64,000 nucleotides of DNA from contig JACDOX010000139.1 in the NCBI GenBank assembly GCA_014549065.1, forward strand, positions 1,432,034-1,496,033, given 5' to 3'. Position numbers and translations under genes: made by a program. The notes beneath the pieces were generated by a model. The model was not told the DNA's origin. It worked only from the letters and a program-made list of their open reading frames with translations, and made no database searches. Source of the DNA: Cardinalis cardinalis. Its lineage: Eukaryota; Chordata; Aves; Passeriformes; Cardinalidae. This document shows, one piece after another, positions 38,695 through 50,889 of the stretch (position 1 is the stretch's first letter; each line of letters starts with the position of its first letter).

Positions 38695-39310
38695 ACTTCC
38701 CCCCCTCATCTTGTAAATCACCTTGGTCCCCACGAAGTCTGGNTTTTCCTGATAAGAAGGCAATAATTCTTCTCTTGAGATCTTGGTGTCTTGTTGCTGT
38801 TATCTCTCTGTGAAGAATTTTTTTATTATTTTATTAATTCCTTGAGGTAGTTACAAAAAGTACCTTACATCACAGTTTCTATTTTAATATTATGCTATAG
38901 CCTAAAAACTATATTTACCACACTGCTTAAAAGAGATGACATAACCCATGTAGTATTCATTTTAATATTTATGAAGAGCCAATCATATAATAGCCACTTT
39001 TCACAGTTTCGAAAGGTGAAAAAATTCACTTTCTCACCCCGCCGCCCAAGGAAATGCCTGGTCAGAGCTCAGGCTGAAGATGGCCCAGTGGGATAGACTT
39101 GCCCCCAAATAATCAAAGGTAGAGATTCATTGTCATGCCAAATGACATGGTATTCCTGAAGAGGAAGGGGTTCCAGCTTGACATAGGGATGGAAAAAGGA
39201 AATGGTGAAGGGCCATTTCTTCTAGACAAGACCCACATAGGAATCCATCACAGATGAATGTGGGCTTTCCCAAAAAAACCAAAAAAACCTCAACAGTCTT
39301 TCATCATCTC
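38695..39310 (-). pseudogene. Decayed ERV internal sequence next to 3' LTR
   Basis: Beginning with the polypurine tract this is the position of the 3' internal region of a provirus on the minus strand. A minus-strand frame across roughly 39080-39220 is open for about 40 codons and looks protein-like (aromatic and proline-rich), then hits stops. The remainder is full of stops. I infer a broken env or 3' untranslated remnant. No retroviral motif is strong enough to name a gene. The right limit is not visible. Confidence 0.42.
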
Positions 39311-40728
39311 ACACTATTCTAAAACATGAAAATAAGAAAAATTACCTGATCTTACAAGGAGGTTAGAGGTATTACTTAATGTTTGTGAAGCAATAAGTAG
39401 TATAGCAATAAATTACATGGGCGATCCTATGAGAATGTTACTAATTGTGTATTCAGGCCAGAGTTTGAATAGGACATAGTAAATGAGGCATGAGGCCATG
39501 CACTTAGCAACGAGGACAAAATAGGCTAATGAATCACTGCTCATTAAGGGTATGCCATCCATGTGCACAGAAAGGCTAAAGGTGCTATGTAAAAAGGTTC
39601 ATGTTATCCTGTAATTAAAGATTTTACAGTGCATGTAAGAGTTACAAATTTAATTTGTCTAGAAAGCATTAAATCAGGCATTTCCTATCCTTGGGAACAC
39701 ACCTTTGCAACCCTTACACTTTTTGAATAAAGGCTTTTTACAGAATTCAGGAAAAAATGTTTAAATATTGTGTTTCCCCTGCTTGTTTTGCCACTGTTGG
39801 CCCTGAGCTCCTTCTCCCATGCTGCCTTCGCCATCTGGAACAGACTAAATGGCTTTCTGAGTTACCTTAAATCCCATCACCAAATCCTATCTTCTAGGCA
39901 TGTAATTCCTGTCCCTCTTTCTCATAAGAGAACTCAGTCCCATTTCTTGACCAAGCTTGTCTCCATTAAACTTAGAGCTCTGCCAGGTCTTGCCTTTTTT
40001 TCTCTGTGTTTTTATACCACAGAGACATGAATCTATGATATGCCAATACATCTGCCTACATTTATTAATATAAAATGAGACCATCAGTGATTTAGTATTC
40101 TGAAGTTTTCCATGTCAGATAAATCAGTTCAGAGAAGTGTTTAGTTCAGTCTAAATTTGGTTTTAATGAAAAAGCAGCAAACTGACTATGTATGGAAACT
40201 CAGACTGACTGTTCTCTTTCTAAAGAAATCTGAATTCCAGTCCCCTGTTGAAGATAAAGGTAAATGAAAAGCAGAGAATCAGATTGCATCCAGAATTGGA
40301 TATCATCCAATATGTTTCGGTTTGATGTAGTAGTTATATTATAAATACAGTCAACAGGAAATAAATATCCAACAGTAAAATGGATATTAATCAAGTTCAG
40401 TACTGATACCTAAGTTTCCCCCATGCTCAGCTTATACAATTTCTTTATGTTTAGGTGGAGCTTGAGTGACACTAGTCATACATACCTTTGTTACTGATTG
40501 GTGTAAAATTCTCTCACTTTGCTTTTAAAGACACAGTTAAAGACACTGGGCACTCCTCACGTGCCCAGTGAGGAGTGGTTGTACCTTTGGGATGGAGGTA
40601 TGTGTTAAAATTACAATTATATCATGAACCAAGTTCATCCAAGGAGACTGATTTCACCATAGAGTTCCCCTCCCTGCAAAGATTTCAACAGCGCCTGGCT
40701 GCAGTCTCTCCACACTGCTCCACCCTCC
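39311..40728. other. Unannotated, possibly more ERV interior
   Basis: AT-rich sequence without a recognised gene. It lies between the ERV remnant and the assembly gap and may be host DNA or very decayed provirus. The plus-strand 86-codon frame at 39770-40030 has no recognisable features. Confidence 0.4.
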
Positions 40729-40751
40729 ATCCCATCGCATCCCATCGCATC
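40729..40751. repeat. Start of a 10-bp tandem repeat at the gap edge
   Basis: Two full copies of the decamer CCCATCGCAT (40731-40740 and 40741-40750) run straight into the gap, preceded by a related CATC. The right side of the gap does not continue the repeat. This suggests a longer minisatellite that could not be assembled. Confidence 0.8.
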
Positions 40752-40991
40752 NNNNNNNNNNNNNNNNNNNNNNNNNNNNNNNNNNNNNNNNNNNNNNNNN
40801 NNNNNNNNNNNNNNNNNNNNNNNNNNNNNNNNNNNNNNNNNNNNNNNNNNNNNNNNNNNNNNNNNNNNNNNNNNNNNNNNNNNNNNNNNNNNNNNNNNNN
40901 NNNNNNNNNNNNNNNNNNNNNNNNNNNNNNNNNNNNNNNNNNNNNNNNNNNNNNNNNNNNNNNNNNNNNNNNNNNNNNNNNNNNNNNNNNN
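40752..40991. other. Assembly gap (240 Ns)
   Basis: A run of 240 ambiguous bases. Any open frame reported across it is inflated. The true length is unknown because the left edge lies in tandem repeats. Confidence 0.99.
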
Positions 40992-41311
40992 TGTGTGTTT
41001 GGGGAATCCCTGCCGAACAGGTCTCTGAGCATGCCAGCCCCATTCCATCCAGGGAGCACCCACTGTATTGTACCCCTTAATTTCTGGACTGTTATCATCT
41101 CTGTTAGGANGTGAATGACTCCTCTATTTCCTCCAATTGTACCCCCAGTCCTCCGTTCAAGGGGTCTCCAGTCATCTTTCCACACCTGCGGCACAATGAT
41201 CTCTCTGAGCAGCACATAAATAATGGCTTTCTGATTCAGGGTAGAAATAACAAGTAGTGCAGGGGATGTTCTGGCATGGGCGCCCGTAGAAAGTGGAGAT
41301 GGCACTTGGCG
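40992..41311 (-). pseudogene. Unrecognised minus-strand frame beside the gap
   Basis: From 41305 leftward to the gap edge the minus strand is open for about 104 codons, with one N at 41110, and the frame continues open a little upstream of its first ATG. The translation is compositionally protein-like, with mixed charged, aromatic and glycine residues such as a VWKDDWRPLE segment, unlike most frames in this window. It lies on the same strand as the ERV remnant 1.7 kb away, so it might be another part of a provirus. I recognise no domain. It could also be chance. Confidence 0.28.
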
Positions 41312-42829
41312 TCCTTTGATATTTTGTTTCTAATACGTTTTTACTCTAATTTTTCTAGTGTTCTGCTCCTTTACATCACTTATCCACCATTACTTTATAA
41401 GATATACTAGGTTATTTTGTTTTCCACTGAATNTAAAATATCAGACATGTTGGTTTTTCTCATCTCTCTGAATTTGTCAAGTGTGACCTCTCCGTGCTTT
41501 GGATAAGGCTGGTACAGAGATGCTGTTATCTCCACCCTCTCAGCCTCCATGGCTGGCAGAGATGACGGATCAAATGGTCACATCCTGCGATTTTTCCAGG
41601 GACCACAGAACCAGTGATTGTCCAGACACTAAAAACTCTCAATGTGAGATTCTCAGCCTGAAAAAATACATTCATTCGTGTACGTTGACTTCAAAATTCA
41701 TTTGTATAGAATTCACTGTGTTCTGTGATCTTTTAAAAATGAAATAACATTAAGACAGCATGCAGATGAAATTGAAAGAAAAGAAACCAGCCTTTCCCTG
41801 CTGACAAGCTAATTTTCAGTGCTTTAAGAATTACAGAGTGAAGTAAAATTATTTTATTGCCTTCTTTCATCATTATGCCACAGTACTAATTATGCTCCTA
41901 GTGTTCTAAAGTTTATAATGTTATTTCCTGCCACTGAGTTCCTATTTCTTTATTCAATTAATTCTTTAAACATATGCTTTATGCTGCTAGTGAGGCCCTG
42001 GTAGCAGACTATCATCTTAGAATGACACCAGTGGGTAAATTTTCATCTACTGCAAAGATGGAAATGATGGAACAATGGCTGTATAGAATAAGAACTGTAG
42101 AAAAATGATTAATATTTTTCAGAATGATCAGCATATGCTGCCACGGAGTGAATATGAAATCATCACATTTCAATATGGAAAACTGATGAAGTCTAGAGCA
42201 TAAATAATAAAAGTTATGCAAACATATCTTTGCATGCATATGAAAGACTGGACTATGGAAGGCACTATACAGCCTAAAGGATACTTGCTTTGTTGCAATC
42301 ACTGCTTTGCATAGACTTCAGTAAGAGTGACTGATATTTCAGACACATTCCCAGCTGACTTCAGAAAGATCTTAGGAATTTCAATCAAGAAATGAGCACA
42401 TTTCTAATAAAGATGGACCCACTGCCACAGCTCTGATAGGCTTAACATGGAACAAAGGGTTATTGCTGTCTGGTCTGGGAAGTGTTAGCAAAGTGCTTGC
42501 CAGCATAGGCAAGCTTAATAAAGATAACCAGCTTCAAGGTGCTTCCCAATCACTGCTAGAAAGAGATGCATGAAATCTGACTCTACTCTTGTTGAGTATA
42601 GTAAAGTTATTGCCAGATAGAATACACAATTGAAGGNCTAAGCACCTAGGAGAAACAGTCCCTCATGGGAACCATGCTTGTGCCACTAAAGGGAGTGCCT
42701 TATGGCAATTTAATCCAATGGCCATCTGCAATAAGACCTCAAAAACATTTAAATGTAGTCCTTAAAGCAATGTTGTGCCTTTTCCCATGGCTTCTAGAAG
42801 CCTTTTGGGCCCCGGGGATTTCTGCACAG

Positions 42830-42851
42830 GTGGCACCCCTGTGGCACCCCT
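42830..42851. repeat. Two-copy 11-bp tandem repeat
   Basis: GTGGCACCCCT occurs twice in direct succession without mismatch. This is probably a replication-slippage duplication. Confidence 0.9.
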
Positions 42852-42919
42852 AGGACTGGAGCTGCCAAAGATGATGGCAAAGGGTTTGGCAATAATAGCA
42901 TAAAATAAATTAAAATGGC

Positions 42920-42950
42920 AAAAAAAAAAAAAAGCCAGCAAAGTGCTGGC
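42920..42950. repeat. A14 run followed by a perfect hairpin
   Basis: An A run of about 14 bases is followed immediately by GCCAGCA-AAG-TGCTGGC, a perfect 7-bp stem with a 3-base loop (42934-42950). There is no T run after it and no gene beside it. Most likely it is incidental. Confidence 0.7.
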
Positions 42951-45900
42951 TATAATGCATCTGGGGATGTGCTGGGGAAAAGTCCTTGGCCAGGCAGGAA
43001 TGCTGAGTTACTGCAGCTCCTTTGCTCTATTTGAGTAAAGAGAGGCAAGCTTGGGACCAGGGCTGGAGGTTAACAAATGCTGAGGAAAATTAGGAAATAG
43101 GAAATTCCAACAGCATTAAGGTTAAGGCTCTGCTATTAAGGAACTCATTTATGCCTGAATGAAATCTCCAAACACAGGATGCCTGTCATCAGTGCACTCA
43201 CCTGGCAAAATTTAGTGGTGTGGGTTCCAACCATACTTTCAGCAATTGTCACAGGCTTGGTTGCAGACACTGTCAGATATCACTCTGGAGTCTCTGTTTC
43301 CATGTCCATATTTTTCTCTCCATTCATGGATTACAGGTACAACCCCCGATAAAGCCATTGAAAATCACACCCCAATATTTGGGAACAGAAACTTAACCCA
43401 ATCACTTGAAGCCAATGTAGCCTTTTCCTAAGATCTTTCAGCTATAATCAGGAAGTTGTTTATGTTTTTAATAGGTTGATGGTAGACAGTTTTATTTTTA
43501 AGGAAAAAGCCTTTTTTTTTTCTTCTCAGTAATTACAAAATTTCTGGTATTGACTGAAACAGTACATAAGTGAGGCAGATCATGGCAAGATCTTGTTTCA
43601 AGAGCTTTGTCTTTCCTGTCTCATTACTCTACCTAAGTGTTCAACCTTTGCTGTGTGAAGACCACTAAGTTAGATAAATCATTATAGTGATTTTGTCATA
43701 CAAACAAGTGCTTAAAGCAAATTTAGATCATCAGAATAATTTCCCATTTTTCCTATATTTAAAGATATAAAATATCTTATTTCCTGTCCTGTTGCTAATA
43801 ACCCTAAAAGGGGCTTTGTAATAGCAAAGGATTTTTGTCACTGAACCAGTCATTTTTCTGGCACACTGCGCTGCTAGTAATGCAATTGCTTAAATAAAAA
43901 TTGGTGCAGCTCTAACATCATAATATATACACTCATTTCTTTGTCTTTCATTCTAATAATGTAAGACATAATGAACTCTTTGTAGATATAGTAATATCCC
44001 ATAAGTATTTCTACAGGATTTATGTCGTCATTTAATATTATTTCAAAGGACAAAACATAATTCTTGCCATTTTGCTCAGCTTCTCCTTTTGTAATTTTTT
44101 TGTTCTCCCGCTATCACAGAAAAGAAATGATCAAATTAACCATTTTAACAAGCATTTGCTAGTTGTGCCTACATACCATTCATTTAAATGACTTGTGAAA
44201 TCAATCAAATAATGGAGCCTAGTCTTCTTTCCCTGAACAATGACTTCAAGGAAGATCCACCTCCCTCTCTGGGAAAGAATGGATAGCTGGGAATGCTCAG
44301 GGGAATAAAAGGATTTAAAGCACTGCACATAAAAGGCTGAGTAGAGAAGTCTTTGAAAATAAATGCAGGCTTCAACAAAGGATGAGAAAGAAAAGGGTAC
44401 AGAGGGAGCAGCTTGGTGTAGATATGGGCAGCGCATACAAAGAGGCTGCTGAGGAGATGCATAATACCCCAAGAGAATGAGCTGTAGGTGCTGGGCTGCA
44501 GGCTGAGGAAAACACATTTTGATGAGGGGCACAGGATGTGCAGAGGCTGGCTGAGGCTGATGGGTTAATGAAGAGACCTCAAAAGGAAGCCAGTCTGGAA
44601 AATTAAACTAATTATCTCAAACAAAGTGTTTGCATTTCCACTTGTATGCAATGAGCCTCTCTTCACAATCAAAAAATTATGAAGGTAAGAAAAAGAGATG
44701 AAGTCCATTTAATATTTTAAAAATTACAACAAGTCTTTTTCCTATATCCCATATTTAGGATTAATTGACGATAAAAGGTGCCTGATTTCTTATGAATCCA
44801 GAGTGGTGAAAAGAATTGCAACATTATCTCACAGTTACACTGTCTGAAATTTTTTGCATTTGTAGCAAAGTCTCACTGGAGGATTCTCTTAGAACAGGAC
44901 TGAAATAGGCTGTAGCATTTCTAGTGAGTGTTTATGTACACTTCTCCAGAAAGCAAGCAAACATGGAAATGATTAAGGAAGATGGTGAGTAGTATTCCTA
45001 GATTAGCATCCTTATAGTTCAAAAAATTTTTTAAAAATTTAAGCTATTTTCTCAGTTTTTGTTGTTTCAATAAGTTGTTGGGTTAAACATGTCATTAAAA
45101 AGGAATGCACATGTGGTTAACATTTTAATTGCATCAGAGCTAACAACTTCATGGAAAAATACTAGATCATCATCACTGCCTGACAAAATTCCAATAATGT
45201 ATATTCAGCCACCCCCAATTATTGAAAATAACAGTTGAGTCACGAGACTTACTCATGGATATTTGGCATTACTCTCCTCTGAGACTACCTATTGGACCAG
45301 ACCAGTCATGGGTCTGACCAAGTATTGTAGTGGCAGTGTTTCTCTAGGAGTGTTTGCAACGCTTTGTGAAGATAATGTTTGAGCAGTTCAATAATGTTGG
45401 TCTGGAAGAGCATAAAAATCCCACTGTCCTTCCATAATATTTGTTGAGACTCAAATGCTGCAGTGTTTTCTGAATATAGGATACAAATGTTAAAATGTAA
45501 CAATTGGGACTATGCTGATTGTGACAGATCGACAGGATAACCTGAGATGGGTGCAGGACGTCTGGATGCTGAAGACCATGATCAAGGCCCTCTTCTGTAA
45601 GTTGGTGCCATACTTTCACCATCCTCAGATGAGATTTCAGAACCCAGACCCATGTCCAAATGCCTGCCATCCTTTAGTCTTGCAGCCTCTGACCATTACT
45701 CCTTGGTCACTAATTCCTTTGAGGAGGGTAGGTACACCACAGGGCAAGAGGATTTGGAGCTTTTGTCCTCAGTAATGCTTTGGGTGACATTTGAGCCCTT
45801 CAAGGCTTTGATCTCCAAGACTTCTGAGAGAGAAGCCTTGATAAGATTCTTATCTTATTCCTGTACTTCCAGCCTACTGCAGCTACAGCTACACACATAA

Positions 45901-46191
45901 GGTTTTGCTCCCCCTCTGAGTGCTGCTGGGTTATTGTGCCCCTTGAAAAACTCCTCTTTCTATCATGGCACATATTTGTTGGAAATGTAATTTCCAATTG
46001 CAGTCTGCAATCACCTGAGTGTTTTGGCAGGTGTAAGAGGGTGCTTCTAGTGTGGTAGCAGAGATTGAAGTGTGAGGGGAAGAAAGATAATACAAAAAAG
46101 ATGGGTTCAGCAGCAAAAGGCAGGGAAAATGAGAAAGGAAAGGTTTTAGTTCCGAAATTCGGTTAACTGAGGATAAAGCAGGAAGGATAGA

Positions 46192-46619
46192 TGTTGCCTT
46201 CCCGTTGGGGAGAGCAAGGCGACCTGGTTTCAAACGGACAGCACGGTGACCCCCAAACGTCCCCGGGGTCACTCGGGTCAGACACACGCAGACACCAATG
46301 TGGTGGACGGTAAAAGGCNTTTATTGTGTTAACTCAAGGGGTTTTATAGACCAGGGGCTTCTCTACGTCGGATGAGGTCATACTTATCTTTTGGGGTTAG
46401 TAATGGGTGGAGAAGGTACTAGCATTCNTATGTTAGGGGGGCTACGTGCTTGGCTACACGGTAAGGGTGAATCTTATCTCTGCAGAGGAGGATGTGGGTT
46501 CCTGTTTCTGGGGAAGAGGATCTGTGTTCTTATCTTTGGGGAAGAGGGTGAGGGGTCCCTACCTCTTATCTTCCCGTGCCATACTGAAATCTTCCAGACG
46601 CCTGTCCCTTTCTGCCACA
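46192..46619 (-). mobile_element. Solo LTR, alpharetrovirus-like, GATAGA duplication
   Basis: A complete 428-bp LTR in minus orientation. Plus-strand ends are TGTTGCC and TGCCACA. The exact 6-bp duplication GATAGA flanks it at 46186-46191 and 46620-46625. On the minus strand TATAAAA (46342-46348) is followed about 20 bases later by AATAAA (46320-46325, beside an N) and then by an R/U5 stretch containing CACCACATTGGTGT, a word also found in the R region of avian leukosis-type alpharetroviruses. It holds about 15 CpGs, far denser than its flanks. Ends and duplication are intact, so it is probably among the youngest insertions here. No internal sequence remains. Alternative: another class II (ERVK) group with a similar R. 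Confidence 0.92.
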
Positions 46620-46625
46620 GATAGA

Positions 46626-49600
46626 CATTGCTAAATTGATTGAGGAAGGGCTGTTGGCAGCAAGGAGGAAGATATATGCAGTACCCAACTGTGCAGCTTC
46701 CTTCAGGCTTTGGGACCACCCTTTAGGGTCTGACAGCTTCAGGGGGTGCCTACACCTTAACTACATACTGGAGCTTCTTGTCATAGCAAGTCCACATGAG
46801 GATTTAGGACCAATTACTCCATTGAGTTGGAATGCTGTAGAGTTCTGGTTTCATGCAACAGGAATCTGCTTTGTGCACACCAACATCCCTTTGAGAAACC
46901 AGCTAATATGTGGTTTTATGCATACAGTCTGGGTATCTGCTTCAAAACTGTCCTATTGCTATGAAGTAAACTAACTGTAAACAGTAAACTGTTACTAAAG
47001 TTAACAGAGTGGCTGTACCTTAGAAATGCCTGAATATGTCTCTTCATGACCATGACCGAGAATTTTTTTTCTTTAAGGGTTTTATTGAAAGGCATATGAT
47101 TAAAAATAAATAATATGATTACTGCTATTTTTTCTGGCTTTCTGCAAAATGGAGAAAAGTAAAAAGAACATTTTGTTAAGAGGACAGCTTTGCAAAAATA
47201 CAAAGAACTGCATTCATACTTTGCTTTTCTGCCATGTTGCAAATATTTCAACCCCAAATAAGTTTGTGTAGTAGCTGAAAAATGCATTGATTTTGTAAGT
47301 GTAAATCTTTGAGATTTATTAATCAATTAATTGAAAGATCTGCAGCCCTGAGGAAGTAAGGAAATAGTAACCAAGTGTGAAACTTGATTTCTGTATTTGC
47401 ACCATAATGGTGAATTATTTGCATGTCATTTGTCTAAAGATTAACTTTTGTTGCTTTCCTAAACCCTGAAGAATAGTCTGAGCCCTCAACCTTGCAGTAT
47501 CTGAAGCTCTGCAGAACTGCCATGGACAGGCCATACCACCCTGAAAATAAGCCCTTTTTTAGCTTTCATGTGAGCAATTTTCTTTCATGTGCTTGTATTG
47601 CTAAGTGTAGCTTGTGGCTGGGTATCTCAAACCATGGCCAGATGAGCACATACAGCTGGAAATGGAAAAAGACTTCCTGCCCTTGCTCTGTAGCTGTGTC
47701 CTGTGCACCAGCTGTGATCTGGAAGCTGGGGANCTGGTTGAGATGAGGGTCAGGGGTTTTCAGCAGCAGTGAAGATCCACTCTTGTGCCTCTCTAGCTCC
47801 CACACTAGTCTGAATCTCAGCATCCCTTAGCACACACAGTTCATTTTGTTTCTCTTGGGACCCTGTTCAAACTACACCCTTTGTTAATGAAATTTCATCT
47901 TTGTGGAGGCTTCAGATACCCTCTAGAGTAGATCTCCTTTTACTTACCGGGCATCCTACTACTACTCATGTAGTAAAACTAGCAGGGCAGACTTGAATTA
48001 GTTTAATATGTGATGCAGCTTTCAGGAAACCCCAGAATGTAGCAATGCCATCCTCTGTTGGTAATAATCATGAAGGCAGTCTTAAATGCAGGGTTTGGCT
48101 TGCCTGTTGATGATTGCACCTGTTTGTTACCTCATTTGTGAAAAGTAGGGATCTGAAAGATGAATTAACACCCTTTTCTCCTCAGTGCAGAACCATTCTC
48201 TGTATTTGATTCTTCCCCGAGTCTATCTTATCAAAAAGCTCATAAAAATGGCACCAGCCAAGTGAGTTCGCTGTTAACGAACATTCTTTGATGCAGTATT
48301 TCACTGTGATTTTTAAGGGTAAATCTATAGCTGACCGCACATTTTTTCCTAGTGAAGATAGGCTATAAAATCATATCTGGAAAAAGGGATTTTCCTGTAA
48401 CTTCTTCATTTTGAGGAAGATGGTTCTCTGCACCTTTTTCTGAGAACCTGAAGCTGAGCAAGGTTAACCAATAAATGCAACTAGCAGAATCTGGACTGCA
48501 GAGAAATACCCTCACATTAAGAAACCCATAGAAGCTGTTACAGCAAGATGAGGTATGGTTTGCAGAAGCTCTGAACCTCAGTTATGTTTATCCCACAAGC
48601 TGTGACCAGTGTGGCCATGCTGTGAAGAAGTGCAATCCCTAAGATGGACTGGTAGAGAATTTTGCTGTAATTTCACTGCAACATCAAAACTTCAAAAAAG
48701 ATGTGTACAGATATTCCTGTGTTTCTGTCACTCCACTGCTTTATTGAACTAAAATCGTGGCCCTTCAGCTTCTCTCAGCAGTTCTCTAAGCAGAAACATG
48801 GGATCCAAGAGCAATTCTACCTAAGAAAGGGCTAGAGATGGAGGATTATTGAACTGCAGTGTGTGAGGTGGGGACTGGCAGAAAGAAGCTCCTTTTTTGG
48901 TTCAGTTCGTCACTTCTCTTGCTCTGTGAGTTAATGCCTTTCTCCATTCATGCTTCACTGATTCTCTCTCCCACTAGGCTCAAATTCTGCCTCTCAGCAG
49001 CCAAGGAGTATGGGGAATAAATCCTAAATGCAGACAAGGGGGGCTTAAGATCAGGAATCTCAGTCTGCAGGATGAACTGAGAAGCTGGATACCCTGGCTG
49101 AAGTCTGCCAAGGCTCAGGGGAGCATAGCACCATGCCAGACCTCCCTGGATTTGAGCATATCAGCCTGGTAAATGTCCAGCAAGGGTGAGTGTCCAACTG
49201 CAGTGCTGCTTTTGTGGTACACTATCATTGTTACAGTGGCTTTACTATAGAACTCGTCCCAAAACCAAACCAGTTTCCCAAGCTAATGCAGAACAAGGCC
49301 TTGAAGACAAATAATAATGTATTTATATAGTGCATTTCTTTTTACCAGCAAACATGAAAAAAAGCAAATTGATCCCAGATTACAATGTTAGAGATGCATG
49401 AAGAACATCTGTCATTATGACAGAATCATAAATCATAATGCTGAAGCCCTGACATGCCTTTTTTCATTGGCAAAGTAATTTTTTAAAATGGGATGTAATT
49501 AAGTTGCTTAGAGCTACATATTAGCTATTTTAAACCTATTATTTTTCTCATGTGAAAACTGTCAGGTGAAACACACTGGTTTGGTTTTGGTTTTAAATGA

Positions 49601-50889
49601 AGCTAATAAAAAGCCTGACCACTGTTCATCACAGCAAATCAGGGTGCTACTAGGAACTGTCCCATGTGAAGAAATTATAAGGAAAATAAACCTGTAAGTG
49701 AAGCCATGCTGTGGGTGCACCAGCAAACCATCCTGACATGAAAGACAGATAAGATAGGCCAGCATATCTGCATAAGGAATCCTCCAGTGACTTGAATATC
49801 AAAAAGGAAATCCTACAAAGAGTGAAATCAAGGGCATATTGTAGAAGCAATGGCCTGCTTGGGCAACCCTGACCTTGATTAACAGCTCTTCTCCCATGGG
49901 AAAGCACATACCAAAGGGTAAGTCCAGCCATAAATACCTGTGCTTTGATGTACAGCCCAGAAAACTGGGCTGTGAGTGTGTGTGGGATGAATGATAAGAG
50001 CTAGAAACATCAGCCCTACTTTTCTTGTTTTCGTGTGGTTACTTTTCTCTCCTACCAGCTGGCTGTCTAATTGATCCTAAAACTTGTACACAGAAGAAAC
50101 ACGTAAATACTCAAGTGAGTTTTATAAAGACAATCCTGCTTGATGATGAAGTGGTGGTCTGTTATTCTGAATCTCAAAGCATGTAAGTAAGATGGGTAAC
50201 AAAGCACTGGCGTAAACATCTAGGGATAAAAGTAGAAAAAATCAGTTGCAGAATGAGTTCTAACTTTCCTGGAGCATAAAATGGAAGAAAGAGAGATTCT
50301 ATAAATACTGAGAAGTTAGAGGAAGAGAAGGGCAGAGGCACAAATAACAGACACCCGGAGTCGAGGGAAAGGTTTTATTAATTTTGCTGCTTTCTTCACA
50401 TGTACATAAGCATTCATGATAGGTACTTAAAAATGCTATTATTTTTAACAGAATGACACATGCCAGAGTAGGAAAAAACCAAGTACAAGAATGTTTGAAT
50501 GAATGAGATGTACGCAAGTCTCTAGTGCTTGCTGAAATTCACTTGATACCTACTGAGCACTTGACTTCTCTCTGAAAGTTCCTGAAGGACTGGATAAGTC
50601 CCCAGGGCCTATAGCAACTATGTACCCTAAGAAGAAAATACAGTCAGCATCATACTTAAATTTTTTGGTAATTAGCAGAAATCTGACATTACAATATCCA
50701 TTCTGTGTATTATTTTAAACCAAACATGCACTTGGTGTAAAGCCTTGCTCTCCTTAATTCTTCCCATTATGGCACCTGAGTTTTAAAAAAAGAAAAGAAA
50801 AATTTAGTGAGTTTTTTTTTTGTTAAATTTGGCATTCATAGCAGGCTTAGATTTTGACACAATGAAGAAGTTGTTGGCCATTTGCAGGG
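46626..50889. other. Long unannotated stretch
   Basis: About 4.3 kb with no supported gene. Minus-strand frame 46916-47326 (136 codons) is the longest without an N and resembles nothing known. A 15-base match to the start of 5S rRNA at 47529-47543 does not extend. AT-rich at 50640-50880. Confidence 0.5.

Larger units (their letters stand above)
41312..46185. other. Long unannotated stretch
   Basis: About 4.9 kb without a supported gene. Much of 41800-42000 and 43640-44100 is AT-rich and unique-looking. 42780-42860 is GC-richer. The 133-codon minus frame at 44131-44532 has no recognisable features. Small repeats inside it are listed separately. Confidence 0.5.

Noticed and set aside
38342..38695. 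Hydrophobic minus-strand frame of 117 codons resembling a membrane protein
   Set aside because: It coincides with an AT-rich LTR. The hydrophobic residues come from T-rich low-complexity DNA.
40575..41305. Frames of 129-206 codons on both strands
   Set aside because: They span the 240-base gap, so most of their length is unknown sequence. Only the right flank on the minus strand was kept, as a low-confidence entry.
42934..42950. Hairpin after an A run as a terminator or small RNA
   Set aside because: The stem is only 7 bp with no T run following, no promoter and no conserved context.
47529..47543. 15-base match to the conserved start of 5S rRNA, suggesting a 5S-derived SINE
   Set aside because: The match stops abruptly. 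The following bases do not resemble the rest of 5S rRNA, its internal promoter or a known SINE body.
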